In this document: positions 43,695 to 54,795 of the stretch, one piece after another
Numbering within the stretch: position 1 is the stretch's first letter
Layout: each line of letters opens with the position of its first letter
Assembly: GCF_001876935.1 (NCBI RefSeq)
Contig: NC_033803.1
Span: 23,681,729-23,745,728 of the forward strand
Length of the DNA: 64,000 nucleotides
Direction of reading: 5' to 3'
Source of the DNA: Asparagus officinalis
Lineage: Eukaryota; Streptophyta; Magnoliopsida; Asparagales; Asparagaceae
Program-made: the position numbers and the translations under genes
Notes under the pieces: generated by a model
What the model saw: the letters and a program-made list of their open reading frames with translations, nothing else
What the model was told of the DNA's origin: nothing
Databases searched by the model: none

Positions 43695-44351
43695 TCAGTC
43701 TGTTATCTCGACCACAGGATTTGTTATCTCGACCAGGTTGGACGACGTGGGGACGTCGCGTGGTGCAAGTGCAGAGGCGGCAACGGGGTCTTGGATTTTT
43801 GAACCGAAGGACCTGCAATCATTTATGAAAGAGGTTTCCTTTCTGTACCCGTTTGGAGAGGCGGATCTGGAGGAGGAGGAAGAGAGGCCTTCTTTGAACC
43901 GTTGTTGATCGAGCTCGTGTTCTTCATTCGCCCCGATCTTGAGTGCTGGTTGCGTCACGACGGCGTCGGTTGCGATGCCGTTGGCTCCCACTGTGGTCGC
44001 CAGCTTGTTTGCGGAAAAAGTTGCTGTATTCATTGCTGCATTCATTACAACTTCAATCGTTACAATGAAATAAAAAGATAGCCTTTTTATAAGACCGGTA
44101 CACAATGAAAACAAAATAGATACAACTCTTTTCAAACAAACGCAAGATCTGTTCATCATCTCTTGCTTGCGTGGGTCTTTTGCCTGTGACGGGGATGTTG
44201 ATATCCGTGGACCACCGGGGCACTCAGATCTGGTCCGAGAAAATCGGGCAGAGTTTCGTCTATCCGCGGGGGATTTTAGAAACTCTGAACCTCGTCGATC
44301 CGCGTGGGATCTCAGAAGTGTAAAGCTTATGTCTCGGCTAAGACGAGGCAC
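43695..44351 (-). other. Open frame across the left LTR-like repeat, unknown
   Basis: 218 codons open on minus. The second half (MNAAMNTATFSANKLATTVG... to SALAPRDVPTSSNL) has ordinary amino-acid composition and could be a gag leader. The first half is LTR sequence. No domain is recognised. If real, the left repeat would be a 5' LTR followed by a truncated gag, contradicting the simple element model above. Confidence 0.25.
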
Positions 44352-44897
44352 TAGCTCTCCTTTGTATCACCGCTAAGGGCAACACTAAGGGAAAATAAAG
44401 AAAGGGGAATGAAGAAGGAGGCTCCTTTGCTACAGAAGGCTCGCTCACTCCTCGATCCGGCAGGGCTTCGCCGCTCTCTTAGAAAACCCCGACTCCTTCC
44501 TCCGGCAGGGCTTCGCCGCTCCTCTCTGGAATTTCAGATCTCAAAGGCTAAAGCTCTAGATCTGAAATTTCTCTCCCAAAACCAAGGCCAAGAGAATGGA
44601 GGCCCTAGGGGCCTATTTATAGGAAAAGCAAGGGGTAGGGGGCTGGTTGAGGACACCCCTAGGGGGGTGTCTCGGCTCGGCATGAAGGGCGTTGTCCTTT
44701 TTGTGAACAGTGCCGGGCTTCCCGATTGGTCCGGGTCTTCGTGATTCCGAAGTCCTATCCGCTCATGTAACTCGTCGATTCACTTCAGTCGTTCGTTGGC
44801 GTCGATTAGGCTCATGTGGATCGGATGGTGACGTTCATCGTCGTTCGTTAACACTGAACCGGTTGTGGAGAACTATAGGCAATTTTCGATGCCTACA
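44291..44897 (-). repeat. LTR-like direct repeat, left copy
   Basis: Aligns with 51263-51997, sharing TCGTCGATCCGCGTG at one end and a nearly identical last 220 bp (44678-44897 versus 51778-51997). The middle differs by insertions, including hairpin sequences in the right copy. Confidence 0.8.
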
Positions 44898-45180
44898 GAT
44901 ACCCCCTCCAAAGTGTTCCTGACTCGTTTCTTTTATAGAAGAGGCTGGAATACTTTGGATGTGATTGATCTGGCCTTCAGTCGGCGTCAGGACCTGTAGT
45001 TAGCTTCAACTCTTGGTTCCTTCGATTTCCGGTCTATTCGATGCTTTGACGAATAGCCGAAGTTCTTCCGGCGCTGCGTTTATCGCTTGGCCGGCGTCGG
45101 AGTCTCGAGGTTGCAGCTGGTGGATTGAATTTGGCTAGTGTCATTGAGTTGACTTTGAACTACCTCCGCCACATTGTGCT
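44898..45180. other. GC-balanced sequence next to the left repeat
   Basis: About 280 bp with no gene or repeat recognised. It lies at the inner edge of the left LTR-like copy, where a polypurine tract would be expected on minus; only CCCCCTCC (44902-44909) fits, read as GGAGGGGG on minus. Confidence 0.4.
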
Positions 45181-45189
45181 GGCTTAGGG

Positions 45190-45590
45190 TTCTGAATCAC
45201 TGGGGGTTGACTTTTTGTCGCAACGCGCTGTCCGGCGTTGACCTAAGGTTACGCGTTGACCGGCGCTCACCTTAGGGTTTCTAATCGTCGAACGTTGACT
45301 TTTGTTGCAACGCGTTGCTTGGCGTTGACCTAGGGTTACGCGTTGACCGGCGTTGACCCTTAGGGTTTTGAATCGTCGAACGTTGACTTGTGTGGACTTT
45401 GAATCCTCGAACGTTGACTTTTGTTGCAACGCGTTGAATGGCGTTGACCTAGGGTTACGCGTTGACCGGCGTTGACCCTTAGGGTTTCGGATCGTCAAAC
45501 GTTGACTTTTGTCGCAACGCGTTGACTAGCGTTGACCTAGGGTTACGCGGTGACCGGCGTTGACCCTAGGGTTTCGAATCGCCATTAACA
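45190..45590. repeat. GTTGAC-rich tandem repeat
   Basis: About four units of roughly 90-120 bp contain GCAACGCGTTG, GGCGTTGACCTAGGGTTACG and TCGAACGTTGAC. The CCTAGGGTT words come from this repeat and are not telomeric. Confidence 0.8.
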
Positions 45591-45794
45591 CAGTTTATAC
45601 TCGTACGTTTGCTGGAGTATACACAGTTTAAGCTCTTAAGGTATTGGAGCATCGCGGTCCCGAATGTTGGGGTTGCAGGACCAACTGTTAAAGTTGATTC
45701 ATCTGCATGTGTGGATTTTGTCCTGAATTTGTTGGGTGCTCAAGTCACGAGACCAACTAGTGGAGTTGATGCGTCAATGACTCGCAGTTATAGA

Positions 45795-46640
45795 ATTTTT
45801 GGCAAATCCTCAGCCATCAACGGATTTGATGAGCCTTTACCGACTACCGTTTGAGTCGGGCTAGCATGCGGATTGTTTAAGTCCGTTCCGCATGTGACGT
45901 TGTGCTAAGAGAGTTAACGCTCTTAGTGCTACGATATTGAATACGTAGACTTCGTCTTTCTCACGGGAATAGACTACCCGGCAACGCGTGTTAGGCGCTG
46001 ACTTATCCTTTTTTGGCTAATCCCCAGCCTTCAACGGATTTGATTAGCCTTTACCGACTACCGTTTGAGTCGGGCTAGCATGCGGATTGTTTAAGTCCGC
46101 TCCTATGTGACGTTTAAGCTAAAAGAGTTAACCCTTTTAGTGCTACGATATTGAATACGTAGACTTCGTCTTTCTCACGGGAATAGACTACCCGGCAACG
46201 CGTGTTAGGCGCTGACTTATCCTTACTTAGGATTCAGGATAAAATTCCCCGTGCGTGTGAGGCACGGATTATGGTGTTATTAATAACAACCTGCCACAAT
46301 GTTGAATATGTGGTCTTTTGTCCTTTTTACGGTCAAGGACTAACCGGCAATGCGTGTTAGACATAGGCTTTGGGATTTTTGGCAAACCCCCAGCCATCAA
46401 CGGGTTTGATGTGCCTTTACCGATTACCGTTTGAATCGGGCTAGCATGTGAATTATTAAGACCCGTTTCACATGTAACGTTGTGCTAAGAGAATTGCTTC
46501 TCTTAGACTTAATGCTATGATTTTGAATACATAGACTTCGTCTTTCTCACGGGAATAGACTACCCGGCAACGCGTGTTAGGCGTTGACTTATCCCTACTC
46601 AGGCTTCGGGATAAAATTCCCCGTGCATCGAGTGCCCGGA
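45795..46640. repeat. 214-bp tandem repeat
   Basis: Units begin GGCAAATCC/GGCTAATCC/GGCAAACCC at 45801, 46015 and 46381, each followed by TTTACCGACTACCG and ACTTCGTCTTTCTCACGG and ending in GCAACGCGTGTTAGGC. A degenerate partial unit with an AAAATTCCCCGTGC stretch fills 46235-46380. Confidence 0.85.
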
Positions 46641-46690
46641 TTTGACAATCGTGTCTTTTCTAAAAGCAAAGACAGATTGAGAAACGGGAG

Positions 46691-47000
46691 AGGAAGAATT
46701 TTATATTCTATCTCCCGGTGCTGAAGAGGAAGAATTTTATATTCTATCTACAGCTGGAAAGGGAACTTGAGGTGGGATCCCCCACCCCCAGAATCCGGAA
46801 TGATGAACTGGGAGTGGGTTCTCCACTCCGAGCATCGGAAAGGTCCGAGGAGAGGAAGAATTTTATATTCTATCTCCCGGTGCTGAAGAGGAAGAATTTT
46901 ATATTCTATCTACAGCTGGAAAGGAAACTCGAGGTGGGATCTCCACCCCCAGAATCCGGAAGGATGAAACTAAGAGTGGGATCTCCACTCCGAGAATCGT
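46691..47000. repeat. 161-bp tandem duplication with internal repeat
   Basis: AGGAAGAATTTTATATTCTA occurs at 46691, 46728, 46852 and 46889. It is therefore a 37-bp-spaced pair inside a 161-bp unit present twice, with GGTGGGATC and CTCCACTCCGAG words between. Confidence 0.8.
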
Positions 47001-47014
47001 AACAATTCGGATAA

Positions 47015-47260
47015 CCCTAACTGTCGGAAGGTTTGATTACCCGATTTGGAAGTGGACCTCTCGTTCATTGGGGGAATCGAGAGGAGATTTTGGCTGTGGC
47101 CCTAACTGTATGAATGTTTGACCAAGCAGGAGTTTGAGACGACCTAACTGTCGGAAGGTTTGATCGCTCGATTTGAAGGTGGACCTCTCGTTCATTGGAG
47201 GAATCGAGAGGGGATTTTGGCTTTGGCCCTAACTTTTATAGGTTTGACCAGAACGCAAAG
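47015..47260. repeat. ~127-bp tandem repeat
   Basis: CCTAACTGTCGGAAGGTTTG occurs at 47015 and 47142 with a variant at 47101. CTCTCGTTCATTGG and GAATCGAGAGG words follow in each unit. Confidence 0.75.
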
Positions 47261-47269
47261 AGAGTGGAA

Positions 47270-47800
47270 TACGGGTAGCAAAGAAAGTGCCAACCCATAT
47301 TACCACTCAAAGGGAGACTTTAATGTTAGGCGTTTAGGACCTAGCACGTTGAGTCTGAGAAACGCCAATGACTGGCAGATGGGAATGTTGGTGGGTCCAC
47401 TGTCGTTTGATTTGATCAGCGGATGGTTTGGTGAGGAAAGATTAACCTACCAGAAGATTGGATCTCTTCTCACAAAAATAACTCATAAGAGTTAGAGAAT
47501 AAGAAGAGACATTCTGACCTTCAGAGTTCGAACGTGAATTTCTTATTCACCAATTCCACAATGATTGGGTTATCCCTAAGAATACCCATGTGGTATTCTT
47601 TCGGGAACTTCCCGATGCATTGGATAATCCACCCCCAGTTTCTCTCTTGGAACTGGGTTTGACTTGGTTGTCCGACCGGGTTATCCTTAAGAATATTAGC
47701 GTAATATCCTCCAGGAACTTCCCGTCAATGGTAGGAAATAGTTTAGACTCATATACCTATTGGAGTATCAGGGAGCAGTTTAACCTCATATACCGGTAGG
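47270..47800. other. Spacer before the 37-bp satellite
   Basis: No gene recognised; frames here are short and unlike known proteins. Weak internal repeats (TCCTTAAGAAT / CCCTAAGAAT, AGGAACTTCCCG / GGGAACTTCCCG) are present around 47575-47730. Confidence 0.5.
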
Positions 47801-47809
47801 AGGAATGAG

Positions 47810-50800
47810 AAACAGTTTATACTCGTATACTCTTTGGAGTGAGAAGCAGTTTATACTCTTATACTTATCGGAGTGTTGAGAAGCAGTTTATACTCGTATA
47901 CTCATCGGAGTCATTGAGGAACAGTTTATACTCTTGTACTCTTTGGAGTATTGAGGAACAGTTTATACTCTTGTACTCTTTGGAGTATTGAGGAACAGTT
48001 TATACTCTTGTACTCTTTGGAGTATTGAGGAACAGTTTATACTCTTGTACTCTTTGGAGTATTGAGGAACAGTTTATACTCTTGTACTCTTTGGAGTATT
48101 GAGGAACAGTTTATACTCTTGTACTCTTTGGAGTATTGAGGAACAGTTTATACTCTTGTACTCTTTGGAGTATTGAGGAACAGTTTATACTCTTGTACTC
48201 TTTGGAGTATTGAGGAACAGTTTATACTCTTGTACTCTTTGGAGTATTGAGGAACAGTTTATACTCTTGTACTCTTTGGAGTATTGAGGAACAGTTTATA
48301 CTCTTGTACTCTTTGGAGTATTGAGGAACAGTTTATACTCTTGTACTCTTTGGAGTATTGAGGAACAGTTTATACTCTTGTACTCTTTGGAGTATTGAGG
48401 AACAGTTTATACTCTTGTACTCTTTGGAGTATTGAGGAACAGTTTATACTCTTGTACTCTTTGGAGTATTGAGGAACAGTTTATACTCTTGTACTCTTTG
48501 GAGTATTGAGGAACAGTTTATACTCTTGTACTCTTTGGAGTATTGAGGAACAGTTTATACTCTTGTACTCTTTGGAGTATTGAGGAACAGTTTATACTCT
48601 TGTACTCTTTGGAGTATTGAGGAACAGTTTATACTCTTGTACTCTTTGGAGTATTGAGGAACAGTTTATACTCTTGTACTCTTTGGAGTATTGAGGAACA
48701 GTTTATACTCTTGTACTCTTTGGAGTATTGAGGAACAGTTTATACTCTTGTACTCTTTGGAGTATTGAGGAACAGTTTATACTCTTGTACTCTTTGGAGT
48801 ATTGAGGAACAGTTTATACTCTTGTACTCTTTGGAGTATTGAGGAACAGTTTATACTCTTGTACTCTTTGGAGTATTGAGGAACAGTTTATACTCTTGTA
48901 CTCTTTGGAGTATTGAGGAACAGTTTATACTCTTGTACTCTTTGGAGTATTGAGGAACAGTTTATACTCTTGTACTCTTTGGAGTATTGAGGAACAGTTT
49001 ATACTCTTGTACTCTTTGGAGTATTGAGGAACAGTTTATACTCTTGTACTCTTTGGAGTATTGAGGAACAGTTTATACTCTTGTACTCTTTGGAGTATTG
49101 AGGAACAGTTTATACTCTTGTACTCTTTGGAGTATTGAGGAACAGTTTATACTCTTGTACTCTTTGGAGTATTGAGGAACAGTTTATACTCTTGTACTCT
49201 TTGGAGTATTGAGGAACAGTTTATACTCTTGTACTCTTTGGAGTATTGAGGAACAGTTTATACTCTTGTACTCTTTGGAGTATTGAGGAACAGTTTATAC
49301 TCTTGTACTCTTTGGAGTATTGAGGAACAGTTTATACTCTTGTACTCTTTGGAGTATTGAGGAACAGTTTATACTCTTGTACTCTTTGGAGTATTGAGGA
49401 ACAGTTTATACTCTTGTACTCTTTGGAGTATTGAGGAACAGTTTATACTCTTGTACTCTTTGGAGTATTGAGGAACAGTTTATACTCTTGTACTCTTTGG
49501 AGTATTGAGGAACAGTTTATACTCTTGTACTCTTTGGAGTATTGAGGAACAGTTTATACTCTTGTACTCTTTGGAGTATTGAGGAACAGTTTATACTCTT
49601 GTACTCTTTGGAGTATTGAGGAACAGTTTATACTCTTGTACTCTTTGGAGTATTGAGGAACAGTTTATACTCTTGTACTCTTTGGAGTATTGAGGAACAG
49701 TTTATACTCTTGTACTCTTTGGAGTATTGAGGAACAGTTTATACTCTTGTACTCTTTGGAGTATTGAGGAACAGTTTATACTCTTGTACTCTTTGGAGTA
49801 TTGAGGAACAGTTTATACTCTTGTACTCTTTGGAGTATTGAGGAACAGTTTATACTCTTGTACTCTTTGGAGTATTGAGGAACAGTTTATACTCTTGTAC
49901 TCTTTGGAGTATTGAGGAACAGTTTATACTCTTGTACTCTTTGGAGTATTGAGGAACAGTTTATACTCTTGTACTCTTTGGAGTATTGAGGAACAGTTTA
50001 TACTCTTGTACTCTTTGGAGTATTGAGGAACAGTTTATACTCTTGTACTCTTTGGAGTATTGAGGAACAGTTTATACTCTTGTACTCTTTGGAGTATTGA
50101 GGAACAGTTTATACTCTTGTACTCTTTGGAGTATTGAGGAACAGTTTATACTCTTGTACTCTTTGGAGTATTGAGGAACAGTTTATACTCTTGTACTCTT
50201 TGGAGTATTGAGGAACAGTTTATACTCTTGTACTCTTTGGAGTATTGAGGAACAGTTTATACTCTTGTACTCTTTGGAGTATTGAGGAACAGTTTATACT
50301 CTTGTACTCTTTGGAGTATTGAGGAACAGTTTATACTCTTGTACTCTTTGGAGTATTGAGGAACAGTTTATACTCTTGTACTCTTTGGAGTATTGAGGAA
50401 CAGTTTATACTCTTGTACTCTTTGGAGTATTGAGGAACAGTTTATACTCTTGTACTCTTTGGAGTATTGAGGAACAGTTTATACTCTTGTACTCTTTGGA
50501 GTATTGAGGAACAGTTTATACTCTTGTACTCTTTGGAGTATTGAGGAACAGTTTATACTCTTGTACTCTTTGGAGTATTGAGGAACAGTTTATACTCTTG
50601 TACTCTTTGGAGTATTGAGGAACAGTTTATACTCTTGTACTCTTTGGAGTATTGAGGAACAGTTTATACTCTTGTACTCTTTGGAGTATTGAGGAACAGT
50701 TTATACTCTTGTACTCTTTGGAGTATTGAGGAACAGTTTATACTCTTGTACTCTTTGGAGTATTGAGGAACAGTTTATACTCTTGTACTCTTTGGAGTAT

Positions 50801-51262
50801 TGAGGAACAGTTTATACTCTTGTACTCTTTGGAGTATTGAGGAACAGTTTATACTCTTGTACTCTTTGGAGTATTGAGGAACAGTTTATACTCTTGTACT
50901 CTTTGGAGTATTGAGGAACAGTTTATACTCTTGTACTCTTTGGAGTATTGAGGAACAGTTTATACTCTTGTACTCTTTGGAGTATTGAGGAACAGTTTAT
51001 ACTCTTGTACTCTTTGGAGTATTGAGGAACAGTTTATACTCTTGTACTCTTTGGAGTATTGAGGAACAGTTTATACTCTTGTACTCTTTGGAGTATTGAG
51101 GAACAGTTTATACTCTTGTACTCTTTGGAGTATTGAGGAACAGTTTATACTCTTGTACTCTTTGGAGTATTGAGGAACAGTTTATACTCTTGTACTCTTT
51201 GGAGTATTGAGGAACAGTTTATACTCTTGTACTCTTTGGAGTATTGAGGAACAGTTTATACT
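47810..51262. repeat. 37-bp satellite array, about 90 homogeneous copies
   Basis: The monomer contains CTTTGGAGTATTGAGGAACA followed by GTTTATACTCTTGTACT. Monomers are diverged from about 47810 to 47915 (CGTATACTCATCGGAG-type variants) and then repeat without visible change to 51262. (51262-47915)/37 gives about 90 copies. Each monomer can pair ATACTC with GAGTAT. A single related word (ACAGTTTATACTCGTACG) occurs outside at about 45591. Confidence 0.95.
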
Positions 51263-51997
51263 TCGTCGATCCGCGTGAGATCTAGAAGCTATAAGCGTAT
51301 ACCTCGGCTAAAGCGAGGTAATAGCTCTTCTTAGTATCAACGCTAAGGCCAATACTAAGGATCTGACGGGCGATGAAGGCTGATGTAGACCACTCCTCCT
51401 CTCGTTGAAGTACACGGGCACTCTCCACTGCAGCAGGGCTTCGCCAAGGCTCTCCAAAACTCCTCCTTCATCAAGGCACTCAAAGGGGCTATTTATAGGC
51501 TTTAGGAGGGGGCAAGGGGGTCTAGAGGACCACCAAGGGGTGCGGACACCCCTTGGTGTCTCGGCTATGGCCGAGACACCCTAGGGTGTCTCGGCCATGG
51601 CCGAGACACCCTTCCTGTTTGGGTGTCCCCGGTTCAGCCCGGGGCCGTGCCGTTGTCCCGCCGTTGACTCGCGGTTGATTCGTCGTCCGGATTCGGATTT
51701 GAGTGATTCCGGGTGCGTTGGATGCGCGACGAAGAGTTTGACCCGCTCTGGTGATTGGATTATCTGTAGAGTGGTCGAGGCATGAAGGGCGTTGTCCTTT
51801 TTGTGAACAGTGCCGGGCTTCCCGATTGGTCCGGGTCTTCGTGATTCCGAAGTCCTATCCGCTCATGTAACTCGTCGATTCACTTCAGTCGTTCGTCGGC
51901 GTCGATTAGGCTCATGTGGATCAGATAGTGACGTTCATCGTCGTTCTTTAACACTGAACCGTTCGTGGAGACCTATAGGCAATTTTCGATGCCTACA
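51263..51997 (-). repeat. LTR-like direct repeat, right copy
   Basis: Starts abruptly after the satellite at TCGTCGATCCGCGTGAG and ends GATGCCTACA. Contains a duplicated hairpin at 51555-51611 and a pol II-like TATTTATAGG (51491-51500), which on minus is CCTATAAATA. Confidence 0.75.
51584..51611. repeat. 28-bp perfect palindrome
   Basis: The left half is GGGTGTCTCGGCCA and the right half its exact complement, centred on CCATGG. An imperfect copy precedes it at 51555-51579. The left LTR-like copy has only a half-site near 44667. Confidence 0.9.
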
Positions 51998-54070
51998 CTA
52001 TGTTCGGTCATTCCTTATTTACTTGTTCGCTATAGCTTGAGAGTGAATCACACAAGATAGTAAGTAAGAGATTAAAAGAGGATCATTGGACCTCTCTCTC
52101 GGTCTTCATCTCCGATGGTACCATTTGTTTAGTTACTTTGCTCATATCGCGCTATGATGACATTCTTCCTTTCGAACGACTGGCTGGATGAGACTCTTTC
52201 TCAACCTACTTTGAACTAGCTCGGTGAGTGTGATAGGTAAGTAGCCAATTTCGATGATTTGATGACAATTTATCAACATTTTCTTTTGCGATTGACGTAG
52301 TGACATCTGCTCTCTCTGCCCAATAGAAGGCTTCACTCATTACTTATTAGCTGCCAGACTTCCTATATAAAAAAGGAAAGTCCCTCCCGGATCACTCACC
52401 GAATCGAGATAGGTGGGAAACTAAGATGTAATGGATCAATCACTTGAGAATGACTCTGTCTTCCAGCCAGTAGCGAGCCAGATGCTTCCCGCCTTTCCTA
52501 AAAGGAGTAGAGGGAAACTCTTTCATGTCCTAGATGTCACTCACTCTATCTAGTAAGAGCAAGCAAAGTAGTATCGTATTCGAGCCGGGGGAGGCAGCCT
52601 TTCTATATAGTAGTAGATGACTGAATGCCCGACTGTAGTTCTTGGATTCACTCCGGTAACTAACTAAAGATAGCATTCCCAGTACGAGCAGTGGAAGAAA
52701 GCCATGACGATCTCTTTTCCTTAAGATTGTCCTTAGGCTTTCTAGTCCCGACCTATTCTCTCAATCTGATCTGGAAATTGAAGACACATAAGACAGCCTG
52801 AAAGAAGCATTCTTGGAATCTCTTGCTTTTGGGTATTGACCGTCTTTCCTTTCCCTGTTGGTCGAGCAGATGAGCTAGAAGCGAAAGAAGCTCATGTGCG
52901 ATCCTTCACTTCAATCCCGTATAAAGAAGCTGCTCCGGTCATCGTAAGATCAAGTCGGCTTACCTCACAAAATGATCAAAATGTCTTGATGAATCCGAGA
53001 GTAGGACAGGGGAAGCAGTGGACGCAATCTATCTTAAACCAACCTCTCATCCCACCGCCTTGGGGCTGCCCACAGATGTACTGACCCGTAAAAGTCTATG
53101 GCTGGCAAGAGAGCACGAGAAAGCATTCTCCTGAACGACTATTCTATTTTTTCCCCTCCCCCGATTCGTGAGTGGTTGACTCTTTTTTTCATTCAACCCG
53201 ACGCCGGTTCGTGATACGCGACACAGAAGACGTCGCCCTCTAATCAAGATATTGAAATGAATCTAGAAGAGTGGATCTTTCACTTCCTTTTTGTAATGGG
53301 GTTTGGGAAAGGGTACCTCTGCTCTTATCCCAATGCCTGCCCAAAACACCTGCCATTGTCACCGCAGAGAGGAGAACGACCTGATCATGCGAGTACTAAT
53401 AGACAAACCCACTGGACAAGCACCTTCTACGGGGATCAATTCGTGCTACAAATGTCGTCATTGCTTTCATTTATTTGGCTAAGACCTATAGCACTACTTT
53501 GGCGAAAGCTTCCCAGTTAAGGTACTTCTATTCATCCAATTCAAAAAATGAACTAGGCAATTCTCTTTATCCTCCTTTCTTTAACCTACTACTTCTTCTA
53601 TTAGCGGATCAGTACGTACATAGGTTTATTGTCTTCGTCATCTATCTGGAGGTATAGGGGCTTCCATTTCACCAGAATATTAAAGTTGTGCAGGGCAAAG
53701 AGTCGGTGGTGGAATGCGCTAGTCATCACTTGTTGAGTGCTCTTTACAGTCATCCATCTGGTGAGCATTTCCGTATCCATACTCTTAAAAGATTGAGGAT
53801 GCAACAGCTAGTGAGGAACTATCTATGTTTAGAGGAAGTTAGGAGTCCTTTCAACGGGGAGGATCACATGCATGGGCAGAGTCCAAAAATAGAACAATTA
53901 GGGGAGAGCTCTCTGCACATGTAAAAGCACTCACTGAACAGGTACAGAATGTCATCATCTTCAACAACCACACGAAAAAACACATTCAAAAAAGTTATAG
54001 AAGGATAGAACGCTTGCCACAAACAAGTATGGGTCGTTGGTCGTGGAAAGTCTAAATCCAAGCTTTACTA
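51998..54070. other. Unique-looking sequence, possibly of mitochondrial origin
   Basis: About 2 kb of near-balanced base composition with no transposon domain and no recognised gene. Its style (short open frames, phrases such as GAAAGAAGCTCATGTGCG) resembles plant mitochondrial spacer DNA. This is an impression from composition and not a match. Frames at 52836-53084 and 53257-53520 are unrecognised. Confidence 0.35.
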
Positions 54071-54076
54071 CAATGT

Positions 54077-54740
54077 CTATCCTCTTAGCTCACTTCCGTC
54101 ATCCTTCCTAGCTATCGGGATGAAGAAGAGGTCACCAACCTCGAATGAATGAGGATTCACTCTTTTATCATATGCCCTGACCATAAGAGCTCGATATATA
54201 TCAAGATGTTGTAATGCGTTCATTCGCCACTCGTCTAGTGCTTCCAATTCTACAAGTCGTGTCTCGGCATAATATAGTGAACCCATTGGGACATCACTAG
54301 TCACTACTAGTATCAACGAGGGTAACTCAATTTCAATTGGTAAAAGAGCTTCGGCACCATAAAAATAATAATCAAAGAGTAGTCCCCGTTAACTTCCTAA
54401 CAGACGTGCAGTTCGCCCACACAGTAAGTGATAGTTTTTCATGCCAGTCTCTTTGTGATTCGTTCACAGTGCGGCTAAGAATCTGGATCAAAATCTTGTT
54501 CATTGCTTCCACCTGCCCGTTCGTCTGGAAGTTGTATGGTGACGAAAAATGTTGCTTTCTTATTTACTTGTGGAGGAGATCCTTCACGGGTTGGCTAATG
54601 AATTAGGAGCCGTTTTCGGCGATAATCCATTGTTTCGGGAATACCGAACCGAGAGATGATGTTCTCTTGAATGAATGCTACGACTGCTTGCCAAGTTGCT
54701 CACTTTAAAGGAATTGCCTCTACCCACTTCTACTCATCCT
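54077..54740 (-). pseudogene. Gypsy integrase relic
   Basis: On minus, WVEAIPLK (about 54715) leads to AFIQENIISRFGIPET (near 54640-54680), a frame-shifted GCCGAAAACGGCTCC giving AENGS (the second catalytic region), and after a gap the C-terminal part ETRLVELEALDEWR..MVRAYDKRVNPHSFEVGDLFF at 54316-54077. These are the core and end of a Tat/Athila-type integrase. It is a different lineage from the surrounding chromodomain element, so it came in with the composite insertion. Stops and gaps make it inactive. Confidence 0.7.
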
Positions 54741-54795
54741 GTGCTCATCATTACTCATCTCTACCAATCTTGTCACTCATCTCTCACCTCACTCG

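Larger units (their letters stand above)
43644..51997 (-). mobile_element. Non-coding LTR-type element rich in tandem repeats
   Basis: Two direct copies of an LTR-like sequence, ending GATGCCTACA at 44897 and 51997, enclose about 6.4 kb of tandem repeats without a gene. On minus each LTR would begin TGTAGGCATCGAAAATTG. The left copy extends further (to about 43650) than the right one, which is cut by the 37-bp satellite at 51262. A 20-bp direct repeat, CTATGTTCGGTCATTCCTTA, lies outside at 43624-43643 and 51998-52017. No primer site was found, so the class (LARD-like) is inference. Confidence 0.55.
43481..54795. mobile_element. 11.3-kb composite insertion in the LTR
   Basis: It replaces about 347 bp of LTR (equivalent of 61568-61913). 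It combines a short stretch of unknown, organelle-like sequence (43495-43643), a tandem-repeat-packed LTR-type element (43644-51997), more organelle-like sequence (51998-54070) and an integrase relic (54077-54740). No target duplication flanks it; the left junction has templated filler. This fits break repair rather than transposition of the whole block. Confidence 0.6.

Noticed and set aside
45190..45590. Telomere-like CCCTAGGG/TTAGGG words
   Set aside because: They occur once per ~100-bp unit within a GTTGAC-rich repeat, not as TTTAGGG tandem arrays.
46718..47799. Frames of 69-111 codons in the repeat-rich element
   Set aside because: They follow the tandem repeat units or the spacer beside them, show no domain and have no similarity to one another beyond the repeats.
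47810..51262. CRISPR-like array of regular 37-bp repeats
   Set aside because: The units are contiguous with no unique spacers and lie in plant retrotransposon DNA; it is a satellite.
52836..53924. Possible mitochondrial genes in the organelle-like stretch
   Set aside because: No recognisable mitochondrial protein, rRNA or tRNA could be read; only the sequence style suggests an organelle origin.
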